Source of the DNA: Verrucomicrobiales bacterium
Lineage (GTDB): Bacteria > Verrucomicrobiota > Verrucomicrobiia > Limisphaerales > UBA11320
Assembly: GCA_016793885.1 (NCBI GenBank)
Contig: JAEUHE010000151.1
Location: 1-64,000 of the forward strand
Direction of reading: 5' to 3'
DNA: 64,000 bases
Shown here: positions 45,529-54,314 of the stretch, piece after piece
How the letters are laid out: every line of letters starts with the position of its first letter
How positions within the stretch are numbered: the first letter of the stretch is position 1
Notes under the pieces: model-generated
Seen by the model: the letters and a program-made list of their open reading frames with translations, nothing else
Database searches by the model: none
What the model was told of the DNA's origin: nothing
Made by a program: the position numbers and the translations under genes

Positions 45529-47145
45529 ATGGTGCATCCTCGCTATCTCTGGAGCCGGTGGTTGGTCCGCAGCTTTCAGGTGGCCTTCCAAGTCAACCTG
45601 GCGACCTTCTCCATCCTGGCAGGACTGGTGGAACTGGAGCCCGCTCCGGCTCCGCCTGACAATCCACTCAAGGGTTTCATGCCCTACTCCGGCGCTTATG
45701 CCACGTTTCCTCACAGCCTGGAATGGACTTATCTCCATCTCAGCGAGGTCCAGTCAGGTTACAACGAGTTCCGCTGGTCCTATCTCGATGGCCTGCTGAA
45801 CCAGATCGCGGGCCGGGGGCACCAGGCTATCTTCCGCACCTTTTTGGACTACCCGAACCTCGGGTATGGCGTGCCTGGTTTTCTGTCGCATGTTCCCAAG
45901 CGATCCTACACCGATCACGGCAATGGGGTTCGCGGGACCAGCTACAGTCCCGACTATTCGCATCCGGATCTCCGTCGCGCCATGACCAATTACATTGCCG
46001 CGCTCGGAGCGCGGTATGACGGAGATCCAAGGATCGGATTCATCACCATCGGAATGCTCGGGTTTTGGGGAGAGTGGCATACCTTTCCCTACAATGGGTT
46101 CGATGGTAAGCCCGACTGGTTTGCGCCTGTGGCGGTGCAGAAAGAGATCCTGGATGCGTTCACCCAGGCTTTTCCGCGCACCAAGCTGTTGGTGAGAGAA
46201 CCCAAGGATGGACTCGATTTTCGCAAATGGGCGGTGGGCTACCACGACGACTCCTTCGCCTTCTCAACACTGGCCCCAGTGCCGTGGCACTTCTGGCCAC
46301 GCATCAGCAGCAAAGGCTTGGATTCGATCTGGAAGACTCAGCCCATCGGAGGAGAGGTTCGTCCTGAAATCCAGGGGTGCATGTGGCAGGAGGGGGCTGC
46401 CTGTGTTCCTGTCGGGCAGGGATATGAGCAATCTGTCGCGACCACGCACGCCTCCTGGATGTTGAATCAAGGCGCGTTCAACGGACGCCTCAGCGGTGAC
46501 GCGCTCGGGCGCGCGATCGAGGGGGCTCGTCAGTTGGGCTACGAGTTGCGAGTCCTCGCCGCGGAGTTTCCCCAACGAGCGGGAGTCGACCGATTCTCCG
46601 TCGGAGTGACCATGACGAATGCAGGGGTGGCCCCGTTCTACTATGCCTGGCCGGTGCGTCTGGGGATGCGCTCTGGCACCGGGAGCATGCGCCTGTGGAC
46701 CAACTCATGGAATCTGACCGAGGTGATGCCGGGTCGCGGCAGCTCACGGTTCACGGCCAATGTGGCGGTGGATGGCCTCGGAGCGGGCGACTATCAACTG
46801 ATGCTGAATGTGCCCAATCCGTTGCCGAATGGGCATCCCCTCCGCTTTGGAAACCGTAACCAGGATCTAACTCTTCCCGGATGGTTAACCTTAGGGGACA
46901 TTCGGATTGGAAGCCCTCCCCGGGTGGAGAACGTCTCACTCTCTGGTCAACAGATCCACGTTGACTTTGGCTCCCTGGTGGCTGGGTGGAGATATGTGGT
47001 GGAGAGCAAGGAGCTCGGGAACTCCACCGAAACAGGTTGGACCGTCGTTGAGTCCTGGACAGCGACTGCAGATCGAGCGGCTTGGACACATGTCCTGAAC
47101 GGGGCGGAGTCGGGACGTTTCTATCGACTGGCCGAAGAGCGCTGA
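45529..47145 (+). CDS. Secreted DUF4832 protein with FYR module
   Basis: 538 residues. The N-terminal leader (LWSRWLVRSFQVAFQVNLATFSILAG) is followed by the DUF4832/DUF4874-type TIM barrel: NPLKGFMPYSGAY, HLSEVQSGYNEFRWSYLD, ARYDGDPRIGFITIGMLGFWGEWH and VREPKDGLDFRKWAVGYHDD. The W-G-E-W-H motif after the strand suggests a glycosidase-like site. The DUF4832 C-terminal beta-domain follows, and the last 70 residues are a tail with YVVESKELG and GRFYRL. A direct repeat TTGACGT lies twice (about 45478 and 45494) ahead of the gene. It follows the ThuA-like gene by 87 bases on the same strand. Confidence 0.88.
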   Translation: MVHPRYLWSRWLVRSFQVAFQVNLATFSILAGLVELEPAPAPPDNPLKGFMPYSGAYATFPHSLEWTYLHLSEVQSGYNEFRWSYLDGLLNQIAGRGHQAIFRTFLDYPNLGYGVPGFLSHVPKRSYTDHGNGVRGTSYSPDYSHPDLRRAMTNYIAALGARYDGDPRIGFITIGMLGFWGEWHTFPYNGFDGKPDWFAPVAVQKEILDAFTQAFPRTKLLVREPKDGLDFRKWAVGYHDDSFAFSTLAPVPWHFWPRISSKGLDSIWKTQPIGGEVRPEIQGCMWQEGAACVPVGQGYEQSVATTHASWMLNQGAFNGRLSGDALGRAIEGARQLGYELRVLAAEFPQRAGVDRFSVGVTMTNAGVAPFYYAWPVRLGMRSGTGSMRLWTNSWNLTEVMPGRGSSRFTANVAVDGLGAGDYQLMLNVPNPLPNGHPLRFGNRNQDLTLPGWLTLGDIRIGSPPRVENVSLSGQQIHVDFGSLVAGWRYVVESKELGNSTETGWTVVESWTATADRAAWTHVLNGAESGRFYRLAEER

Positions 47146-47201
47146 TTTCGGCCCGTACACGGTTGGAGGTCCTAGTCCTACTCGCAGCGCTGAAGGACAG
47201 C

Positions 47202-48656
47202 TCAGTTCTCTCGAGGCTTGGCGGCGGGCGACGCGGCGTTTGGCTCCGCTGTTGGCTGCTTGAGAGGCCAATCCGGGTGTTCCGTTCGAGCCGTCTTCAA
47301 GAATTGCTCCATGCGGGCGGCGACCTCCGGTTTGGCCTCGGCGAGGTTATGCTGCTCGGCGGGATCCGCCTTCAGATCGTAGATCTCCAGAGCCTTGTCG
47401 ATGGCCGTTCGAATCCCTTTCCACGAGCCCATGCGCACTGCCTGCTGGGTGTGCGGCTGATGAGTTTCCCAATAGAGAAAGTCATGCTGGTTGGTTTGGG
47501 CCAGGCCGTAGAGGCTTCGCGCCATGGAGATTCCATCGATTCCCTTTGGTTTGGGCAGGCTGGTCAGTTCGGCGACGGTGGGGACCAAATCCCAAGCCGC
47601 CCACACTTGGTCGCTTACCCGGCCGCCGGGGATTTTGCTGGGCGACCACACGATCATTGGCACCCGAATGCCTCCTTCGAACAGATCTCCGCGTCCCCCC
47701 CTGAAAGCGCCGGTGCTCTTCAGGCGCGCCGCGTTGGTCCGGCCAGCCTGCTCTGGCCCGCTGTCGCTGGTCAGCACCACGATCGTGTTTCGGGAGAGCT
47801 TGTTGGCCTCGAGGCTAACCATGAGACGGCCGATATCTTGATCCAGTCGAGAAATGGAGTCCGCTTTGCGTTTCTCCGCCGGCGTCCAGTCCTTGCCGGC
47901 ATAGCTGCTTTCCGACGCCGTCTGGGCAGCTGAACTCATGGGCGGAGGGGGCAGCAAGCTGGAGCCCGGCAAGGTGGATGAGTAGACCAGCAAGAAAGGA
48001 CGATATTGCGCGGACCTCAGAAAATTAGTCCCCATGAGAAGCAGGAGATCGGGGAAGTATTGCCCCTTCTTTCCATTCCGATTGCTCTCCAACGTCCAGT
48101 CCTCGCCATTCCGGTACAGGGTGACAGGATAATTGTCTTGAGCCTTTCGGACATCCAGGAGAGCCCGCACCTCTTCGAATCCCTGGCTTAGGGGGGTGCC
48201 GGTTGAGCCCGCGAGTCCCAGCCCCCACGAGCCTAACCAGGTAGTCTGATAGTTGGCCGGCAAAAGCAGTCGAGCCAGCGTCAGCTCCCCGGAGGGAAGA
48301 GGGATTCCTTCTCCACCGCGCACGCTCGAATGGCCGGTATGGCGTCCGGTGATCAAGGAGCAGCGAGACGCATTAGCGAGCGGGCTGCCCGCGTAGAAAT
48401 CCGTGTAGCGAACGCCTTCGGCGGCAAGTCGATCCATGTTCGGCGTGCGGATCTCGGTCTGTCCATAGCACCCAAGGTCTCCATGACCCAGGCCGTCTGC
48501 GATGATCAGGAGGACATTGGCGGGAAATTTTTCCGCCATCGATTCGCGCATCGACCGGAACTGCGGGGCTCGGTTGGTTGCTCCCCAAGCGAGCGGGGCC
48601 ATGGCTCCGATGAGCATGGCAGCGATACACCGGAGCAGGAACCGTCTGGAGTTCAT
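47202..48656 (-). CDS. Sulfatase-family protein lacking the formylglycine motif (probable pseudoenzyme)
   Basis: 484 residues with a signal peptide (RCIAAMLIGAMAPLAWG). The sulfatase fold is clear: NVLLIIADGLGHGDLGCYGQ, TPNMDRLAAEGVRYTDFYAG, LITGRHTGHSSVRGGEG, VLTSDSGPEQAG and the C-terminal LKADPAEQHNLA. But the key residues are changed. The C/S-x-P-x-R site that is converted to formylglycine reads ANASR (residues 94-98), so the catalytic Cys is Ala and the Pro is Ala. The metal motif that is usually ADDLGYGD is ADGLGHGD, and DNG is DSG. The protein is full length and without frameshift, so loss of catalysis under retention of the fold is likely. Its start overlaps the stop of the membrane/TPR gene (ATGA). 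Confidence 0.88.
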   Translation of the reverse strand: MNSRRFLLRCIAAMLIGAMAPLAWGATNRAPQFRSMRESMAEKFPANVLLIIADGLGHGDLGCYGQTEIRTPNMDRLAAEGVRYTDFYAGSPLANASRCSLITGRHTGHSSVRGGEGIPLPSGELTLARLLLPANYQTTWLGSWGLGLAGSTGTPLSQGFEEVRALLDVRKAQDNYPVTLYRNGEDWTLESNRNGKKGQYFPDLLLLMGTNFLRSAQYRPFLLVYSSTLPGSSLLPPPPMSSAAQTASESSYAGKDWTPAEKRKADSISRLDQDIGRLMVSLEANKLSRNTIVVLTSDSGPEQAGRTNAARLKSTGAFRGGRGDLFEGGIRVPMIVWSPSKIPGGRVSDQVWAAWDLVPTVAELTSLPKPKGIDGISMARSLYGLAQTNQHDFLYWETHQPHTQQAVRMGSWKGIRTAIDKALEIYDLKADPAEQHNLAEAKPEVAARMEQFLKTARTEHPDWPLKQPTAEPNAASPAAKPREN

Positions 48657-51574
48657 TTAAGCTGTCTCAGGCGGTTGCGGATCTCTTCGGCTTCGGCCGA
48701 GCTCGGAGCCTTCTTGAGGTATTGCTCATAGAACTCGATCGCATCCTTGTTGCGCTTGGCGCGGAAGGCGACCTCCCCCAGGCCATACAGGACCTGATAC
48801 GGCACATCGGGCGACAGCAGCCGAACGCGTTCATAGTCCTGCTGAGAGCGAGTCAGGTCATTCATCTTAAGGTAACAGATGGCGCGGTTCAGCAAAGCGG
48901 GACGATTGTCCTTGTCCATTTCCAGGGCTTTGGTGAGCGCGGGCACCGCTTCGCTGTACTGATCAATGCGCATGAACGCCGCCCCGTAGTTGACCCAGGC
49001 GTTGACATTGCTGGGCTGAGTTTGGATTTGTCGTTCGAGCGTCTGTCGCGCCGCCGCCAGGAATTCACGGCTTCGGTTGGTTGACCCCCGGCGGTGCTCG
49101 AACGCGGCGCGCTGGATATAGATGCCGACCAAAGTGCTGAACGGCATGTCCTCCATCGGATAGGAGGCGATGGTGTCCTTGAGCAGTTTCTCTGCGCGCG
49201 GCAAGTCATCGGTGCGATCCGCGGATTTGGCTTCAATCTCGACCAGCTCCATGAGGTTGGTAACATTGGTGAGATACTTGCCAGCGGCCTTTTCACGGAC
49301 GTTGCTGATGATTCGAAGCGCCATCTCCGGCCGGCGCGCTTCCACCAGCAGCTTGGCGATCGCGACCTCGTATTCCATGGGATCCTGGCTGCGCTTGGCG
49401 ACCGTTTGAAGCAGCTGGGCGGACTGGATCAGATTTTGTCCCTCCGCGAAGGCGCGGGCCAGCAAGAGCATGTTGCCGGTTTCGATGACCGGTCCGGCGG
49501 CGCGGAGCAACATCTGCAGACCGCCGTAGATTTTGAGCTTCTCCAAAACTTCCGGTGAGGGAGCCAGTTGCGATTGGGCGTTGGTGCGCGAGTGAGCCAG
49601 GTACGCCCGGTTGATCATGGCCGAGGCGTTGTCGGGATTGAGCTTCAGGGCCTTCTCGAAATAAGAATCAGCCAAATCCGGCTGCCCCTCAGTAAAGAGC
49701 TTGGCTCCGAGCCAGTTCAGGGATCGCGAGTAGCCTGTCCTGAGAATCTGCGCACCGGTGTCCTTAGGAAAGCGGTCCTTGGAAGTGGAGGCCTTCTTGG
49801 GTATGGAGGCTATCACACTGGGGAAATCGGACGTTTCCATACCCCGCCAGAAGGCGTCCTCTGCGGCGATTTTTTCGCGGGCCAGGGGCGGGGCCTCGAT
49901 TCGGTTCGCCGGCAGCGGGAGCAGCCGATAAACCATGCCGGCCGGTTCCAGATAATTGCCCTCAAAGAAGAAACCGAAGCTGGGCTCGGTGTAATAGACC
50001 AGGTTGGAGCGGGATAGGTCGCTGAGGAAGCGAAGAACTGTGGATCGGTCCAGCAAGGTTCGGCTGCCAAAATCCCGACTCAGGGCGCCCCAGCGGGCAG
50101 GCAGCTTCTTCTGCATGGCCTTGTGGTAGGCACCCAGCATCAGGCCGCCTGAGTCGACGTGCGTGAGCTTGGATTGACGTCCCTGGTATGAAGCCCCGGC
50201 TTGCGAGAGGTAAAACCACAACGGCGTGTCGGAGATGGTGATCGAACCATCTGGGATACGTTCTACCAGGCGCTTGGAGTAGGTGCTGAGGTGTCCGGAG
50301 TAGGAGCTAAACATCCCGCCCAGGTTCCGGTAAACCAGCAATCCAGGCACCGCTATCAACGTGAGTATCAGGACCCCGACGAGGATCTGGTTCACGACCT
50401 TTCCAAATGCCGATGGACGGCCCCATTTATGGATCGAAGGAGTTCCGAAAACGAGGTAGAAATAACCGGCGTAATAGCCAAGTGAAATCGCGCTGAGGTA
50501 GTAGACCGTGAGCACGACCGGTGTGCCCGCGGAGGCGGCCAGCTGTCGGACGCTGACCTCGGTTGAGCCCACGCCCGTCATCTGATATTCGAACGCCACC
50601 AAGCAGCCCAGCACGAGGAACAAGCCATGGATGATGTGCATCAGCCAGGCGGTCACCTGATGAGACGCCCCGCTGATGTCCCCGCCGGATTCACCCCAAC
50701 GGAACGCGAAGCCTAGGAGCGGAAGCAGCGAGACGGAACCGAGGAATAGGGCATAAACCCGGCCGTAGGAGAAGATCGCCGATTTTTGAGTGCCGAGGTA
50801 GGTTCGCAGGGCCTCCCAGAAGCTGAGCCAGGAAGCGTCCGAACCGATGTGAGCCAAGGGGACGATGAGATAAGCCAGGAGGCCGACCGAACCCAGCAGG
50901 GCAAACTTCATCAAGAACTGGAAGGCGAAGAACGGGCGACCCTTGACCCAGGCAACGGTCAGTAGGAACAGGGGCAGGTAAGCGATCATCGAAAAGCTAT
51001 TTGCGATGCCGAAGCCGTACGCCAGCGCCGCCTTGTGAAGCCATCCGTCCTTGCCATCGATGCGAAACTCAGCGACCGCCCTTACCACGTAGGCGAACAG
51101 CACGAGGTCGAGCATCTCGTTCGAGAACGAGGTGGCGTTCTGCCAAAAGGTGAGTTGCAGCGCGCAGACCAGCAGGGCGAGGCTGGCGGGCAGCCAGCCG
51201 ATGGACGCCGGCAGAATCCCGCGGTTATCCAAGACCCTCTGGCGCTGGAGCCGGGTTCGTTCCTGGGGCAGGATTAAAACCGTCCTGATCAGCATGGCGA
51301 GTGACGCCATGGCGGCCAAGAAGGTCAATCCGCTCAGCAGCACCGGCTGAACCGACAGGGGGAGGAACCGGATGGGATAAGTGAGGAGGAAGTGGACCGG
51401 CCGCTCGGCGAGCGGTTTCCAGTCCCACCCGTTGATCTGCGCCAAGGCGGGAAGATTTTGCTGGCTTAGCCAACGATCCATGGAGAGCAGGTATAGCACC
51501 CCAATGACCGCTAAAAGTATCCAGGGAAGCCACTTCAGCCCCGAGGCCCGATGTTCAGTTTCTCGTGTTTGCAT
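48653..51574 (-). CDS. Polytopic membrane protein with C-terminal TPR repeats
   Basis: 973 residues from the ATG at 51574 (the frame is open further upstream but unlikely). The N-terminal half has about ten transmembrane helices (LPWILLAVIGVLYLLSMDRW, GLTFLAAMASLAMLI, SIGWLPASLALLVCAL and others), arranged as in the GT-C/DUF2723-type proteins of this phylum, with LTFWQNATSFSNEMLDLVLF. The canonical DUF2723 G-D-S-G-E and H-P-P-G-Y-P motifs are not visible. From about residue 620 there are TPR repeats (ADSYFEKALKLNPDNASAMI, NVNAWVNYGAAFMRIDQYSE, AVPALTKALEMDKDNRPALL). Coupled to the sulfatase-like gene by ATGA, so a common function is likely. Confidence 0.8.
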   Translation of the reverse strand: MQTRETEHRASGLKWLPWILLAVIGVLYLLSMDRWLSQQNLPALAQINGWDWKPLAERPVHFLLTYPIRFLPLSVQPVLLSGLTFLAAMASLAMLIRTVLILPQERTRLQRQRVLDNRGILPASIGWLPASLALLVCALQLTFWQNATSFSNEMLDLVLFAYVVRAVAEFRIDGKDGWLHKAALAYGFGIANSFSMIAYLPLFLLTVAWVKGRPFFAFQFLMKFALLGSVGLLAYLIVPLAHIGSDASWLSFWEALRTYLGTQKSAIFSYGRVYALFLGSVSLLPLLGFAFRWGESGGDISGASHQVTAWLMHIIHGLFLVLGCLVAFEYQMTGVGSTEVSVRQLAASAGTPVVLTVYYLSAISLGYYAGYFYLVFGTPSIHKWGRPSAFGKVVNQILVGVLILTLIAVPGLLVYRNLGGMFSSYSGHLSTYSKRLVERIPDGSITISDTPLWFYLSQAGASYQGRQSKLTHVDSGGLMLGAYHKAMQKKLPARWGALSRDFGSRTLLDRSTVLRFLSDLSRSNLVYYTEPSFGFFFEGNYLEPAGMVYRLLPLPANRIEAPPLAREKIAAEDAFWRGMETSDFPSVIASIPKKASTSKDRFPKDTGAQILRTGYSRSLNWLGAKLFTEGQPDLADSYFEKALKLNPDNASAMINRAYLAHSRTNAQSQLAPSPEVLEKLKIYGGLQMLLRAAGPVIETGNMLLLARAFAEGQNLIQSAQLLQTVAKRSQDPMEYEVAIAKLLVEARRPEMALRIISNVREKAAGKYLTNVTNLMELVEIEAKSADRTDDLPRAEKLLKDTIASYPMEDMPFSTLVGIYIQRAAFEHRRGSTNRSREFLAAARQTLERQIQTQPSNVNAWVNYGAAFMRIDQYSEAVPALTKALEMDKDNRPALLNRAICYLKMNDLTRSQQDYERVRLLSPDVPYQVLYGLGEVAFRAKRNKDAIEFYEQYLKKAPSSAEAEEIRNRLRQLK

Positions 51575-51633
51575 CCGAATGTGATTCCGGCAAGTTGACC
51601 GCAATGGGCCTCGCTTGGCAAGGCACCATTCTG

Positions 51634-52812
51634 TTACCGTTCGCCCACTGCGGCGCCCGGCATGCTTCGTATATCGGCAACGCACTCAACATGTTGAGTC
51701 TGTGGAAACATATCCACAGGCACAATGCGACGCAGATCAAAGACACCGCCTTGGCAGAGAATGTTCAAATCCCGCGCGAGGGTAGCCGGATGGCAGGAGA
51801 CGTAGATGATCTGGCGGGGGGCCACCGCCCGCAAGCACTCGATGATTTCCGGACCGCAGCCGGTCCGGGGGGGATCTAGGATCACGGTTGTCTCCGCGGC
51901 CGGGAAGGACTGGACCAGCGAAGGCAAGAGATCTTCTGAGCGGCCCTGCACAAATTCCCCGTTGGTGATCCCTTTGTTGTGCATGTTGGTCCGCGCCGCT
52001 TTGATGGCCATGCCATCCAGCTCGACTCCGCGGAAGGACTTAAAGCATTCGGCGGTCGCGAGGCTGAAGAAACCCACCCCGCAGTAGGCATCGACCAGGT
52101 AACTTGAGCCGGCGTCCTGGAGCCGCCCCCGCACGGTCTCCACCAAGCCGGGAAGCATAAAGAAATTGTTCTGAAAGAAGGAGTCCTTGGGCACCACCCA
52201 GTCTTCCGGCGGGATGCGCAGCACGACTTTGATGCCCCCTTTGGGTGGGGGATTTTTCCGGACTTCAGTCAGCTGGACGTTCAGTCCTGGCTCGGCGATT
52301 TCGCATCGGTCGATGTCCACCACCAGTCGGCTTTCCGCCTCCAGGAATCCGATGTCGAGTTTCTGAGCCGGCTTATTCCACTGGCTGCGCACCATGATCC
52401 GGTTGCGATAGCCATAGGGGGCGGGGCAGGGCAGCACCGCGTCGACCCGGTCGGCCGGGAATTTGCCGATCCTGACCAGCAGATCCGAGACCTGCTTGCG
52501 CTTGATTTCCAACTGTCGCTCGTAGCGCACATGCTGGTACTGGCACCCCCCGCATTGACCGAAATAGCGGCACTTGGGATCCGTCCGGTCGGGAGACGGG
52601 GTTAGGATCTCAAGCAACCGCGCCCGGGCGAACTGCTTTTTCACCTCGGTGACCTGGGCGCGGACCGTCTCTCCTGGGATCGTGCCGGCGACAAAGATCA
52701 CGAATTCCCGGCATCGACCAACCCCCTCGCCACCGAATCCGAGATCGTGAATGTCGAACTGAAGCACCTCGCCAAGGCTGGGTGGTTCCCCGCACGGGAT
52801 GAAGGACTGCAT
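51634..52812 (-). CDS. rlmD: TrmA/RlmD-family 23S rRNA uracil-C5 methyltransferase
   Basis: 392 residues. It transfers a methyl group from S-adenosylmethionine to C5 of a uridine in rRNA (U1939 in E. coli for RlmD); the family member cannot be fixed from sequence alone. An N-terminal TRAM domain (FDIHDLGFGGEGVGR) is followed by the iron-sulfur ligands in CRYFGQCGGCQYQHV, the Rossmann fold (LVDAYCGVGFFSLATAECF), ILDPPRTGCG and the catalytic Cys in YVSCHPATLARDL. The fourth Cys of the cluster is before the window of these motifs (DPKCRYFG). It lies 29 bases after DUF3500 and 59 before the TPR gene, on the same strand. Confidence 0.93.
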   Translation of the reverse strand: MQSFIPCGEPPSLGEVLQFDIHDLGFGGEGVGRCREFVIFVAGTIPGETVRAQVTEVKKQFARARLLEILTPSPDRTDPKCRYFGQCGGCQYQHVRYERQLEIKRKQVSDLLVRIGKFPADRVDAVLPCPAPYGYRNRIMVRSQWNKPAQKLDIGFLEAESRLVVDIDRCEIAEPGLNVQLTEVRKNPPPKGGIKVVLRIPPEDWVVPKDSFFQNNFFMLPGLVETVRGRLQDAGSSYLVDAYCGVGFFSLATAECFKSFRGVELDGMAIKAARTNMHNKGITNGEFVQGRSEDLLPSLVQSFPAAETTVILDPPRTGCGPEIIECLRAVAPRQIIYVSCHPATLARDLNILCQGGVFDLRRIVPVDMFPQTQHVECVADIRSMPGAAVGER

Positions 52813-52841
52813 GCAACGTCAGATGAAAGGAACGCTAACGC

Positions 52842-53876
52842 CTAGTGGGATCGTTGATAGTGCTCCTGGAGCACATCCGCGCCGAAGTCGTTCTCGAAGT
52901 CCCGCCACACCGTATGGATATGGTTGTTGTTGTTTTGAACGTTGTCGTATTCGAGTAGGAAGGTGGGGCCTTGGACCCGGAAATAGTGGCCCTGAAATTT
53001 TTCGGTCCCACCCGCCCAGGCGAAACGCAGTTTAGACCAGCCTGCTTTCTCGATTTTCGCCAAGTCTTGGCCGGCGATCTCGCTGCGGTAGCGGTTGACG
53101 TATTCCAGGACGAGTTCGCGCAGCATGGCCTGCTGCTCCTTTTTCATCTTGCCGAACGCGAGCCCAGCTTCCGCCAGCGGCTTCACCCGGCGTTGGGCTT
53201 CGGTGAAGATGTCTTTGGGGGCGGTGGCGGAGAGCAAGGCGACTTTTTGTTGTTCCGCGCTCAGGGCTTTGAACAGCGCGCGTCCGAGGTCCTCTTCTTT
53301 GCCGAGCACGCGCAAGCCTTTGCGAGGTCCTTCCAGCACATCGGCCGGGTTGGTGCCGAAAAAGGAAGGGCTGGCCGCTACGAGGTCACCCTTAGCGATG
53401 GTGAAGTTGAGGGCCAGATGGTGACCTTCGACGCGCCATCCCCATTCTTTGGGGTCTCCGGGTTGGCCGAAGATGCTGACGTAGTAGAGTTCTTCATCGC
53501 GGACCATTCCCGTCCTGCCTTGCTCAGTCTCGCGGAGAATCTGCTCCAGCGTCATAATGGTGAGCGCTTTGGCGTAGCCGCGCTGGCTGAGACCGCTGGC
53601 CAACAGCACCTGGGCGAGTCGTTGTTGAACCGCCGTCATTTCCTTAAGAGGCAGGCCCTTGCGGGCCCGCGGAATGAAGTGCCAATTCAGCCGTTCATCG
53701 GACGAAAAATCGAAGCTGGCTTTCGACTTCTGCTCGGGGTTCAGGGAGAACAGCAGGTTGGCTGCGGCTTCGGCCATCTCCGCAGCGGCACCCTCTGAGG
53801 ATGCGATTCGAGGGCTCAGAAGGAGACACACTAGACTCAGGCTGCCTAGAAAATGAGAGAGATGTCGGTGTAACAT
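52842..53876 (-). CDS. DUF3500 family exported protein
   Basis: 344 residues from the ATG at 53876, which starts a signal peptide (LHRHLSHFLGSLSLVCLLLS); an ATG at 53969 would overlap erpA. The DUF3500 pattern is clear: DERLNWHFIPRARKGLPLKE at the front and HYFRVQGPTFLLEYDNVQNN with NHIHTVWRDFENDFG at the C terminus. Members are found in Bacteria and fungi without a known role; the C-terminal H-I-H and Asp/Glu residues suggest a metal site. It lies between erpA and the methyltransferase gene. Confidence 0.92.
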   Translation of the reverse strand: MLHRHLSHFLGSLSLVCLLLSPRIASSEGAAAEMAEAAANLLFSLNPEQKSKASFDFSSDERLNWHFIPRARKGLPLKEMTAVQQRLAQVLLASGLSQRGYAKALTIMTLEQILRETEQGRTGMVRDEELYYVSIFGQPGDPKEWGWRVEGHHLALNFTIAKGDLVAASPSFFGTNPADVLEGPRKGLRVLGKEEDLGRALFKALSAEQQKVALLSATAPKDIFTEAQRRVKPLAEAGLAFGKMKKEQQAMLRELVLEYVNRYRSEIAGQDLAKIEKAGWSKLRFAWAGGTEKFQGHYFRVQGPTFLLEYDNVQNNNNHIHTVWRDFENDFGADVLQEHYQRSH

Positions 53877-53944
53877 CCCTCTTAAATCCAGGAAACCCCC
53901 GGCGGAAAGCAATGAAAATAATCGGGAGGCCTCGGGAGGCCTCA

Positions 53945-54295
53945 TCAGGCCTCGAAGGACTTCCCGCACCCACAGCTGGTTCGAGCATTGGGGTTGGAGA
54001 TCTTGAACCCACCGCCGGTGAGAGCGTCCGAGAAGTCAATGACGGCACCCTTCAAGAACTCGGCGCTGGTCGAATCCACCACCACACCGACTCCAAAGAA
54101 CTCGCGGGTGATATCGCCATCGCGTTTTTCGTCGAAGGTCATGCCATATTGAAGACCTGAACAGCCGCCTTCCTCCACATAGACCCGGAGAGGCTTCCCG
54201 GCGTTCTCCGCCTGATCCGCTTGCATGACCAGGATCTGGGCGGCGGCTTTTTCGGTGACCGTGACAATCGTATCAGTTTGGGTGGCGGTGCTCAT
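53945..54295 (-). CDS. erpA: Iron-sulfur cluster insertion protein, IscA/ErpA type
   Basis: 116 residues from the ATG at 54295, which has AGGAG eight bases upstream. An A-type carrier that passes Fe-S clusters to apoproteins. The three cysteines are in place: VEEGGCSGLQYGM and, at the end, RTSCGCGKSFEA. The rest follows the HesB fold (VTVTEKAAAQILVMQ). It starts 19 bases after the Nramp-like gene and is probably co-transcribed. The downstream methyltransferase carries an Fe-S motif and may be a client. Confidence 0.94.
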   Translation of the reverse strand: MSTATQTDTIVTVTEKAAAQILVMQADQAENAGKPLRVYVEEGGCSGLQYGMTFDEKRDGDITREFFGVGVVVDSTSAEFLKGAVIDFSDALTGGGFKISNPNARTSCGCGKSFEA

Positions 54296-54314
54296 GATCT
54301 TAACTCCTGGCAAG

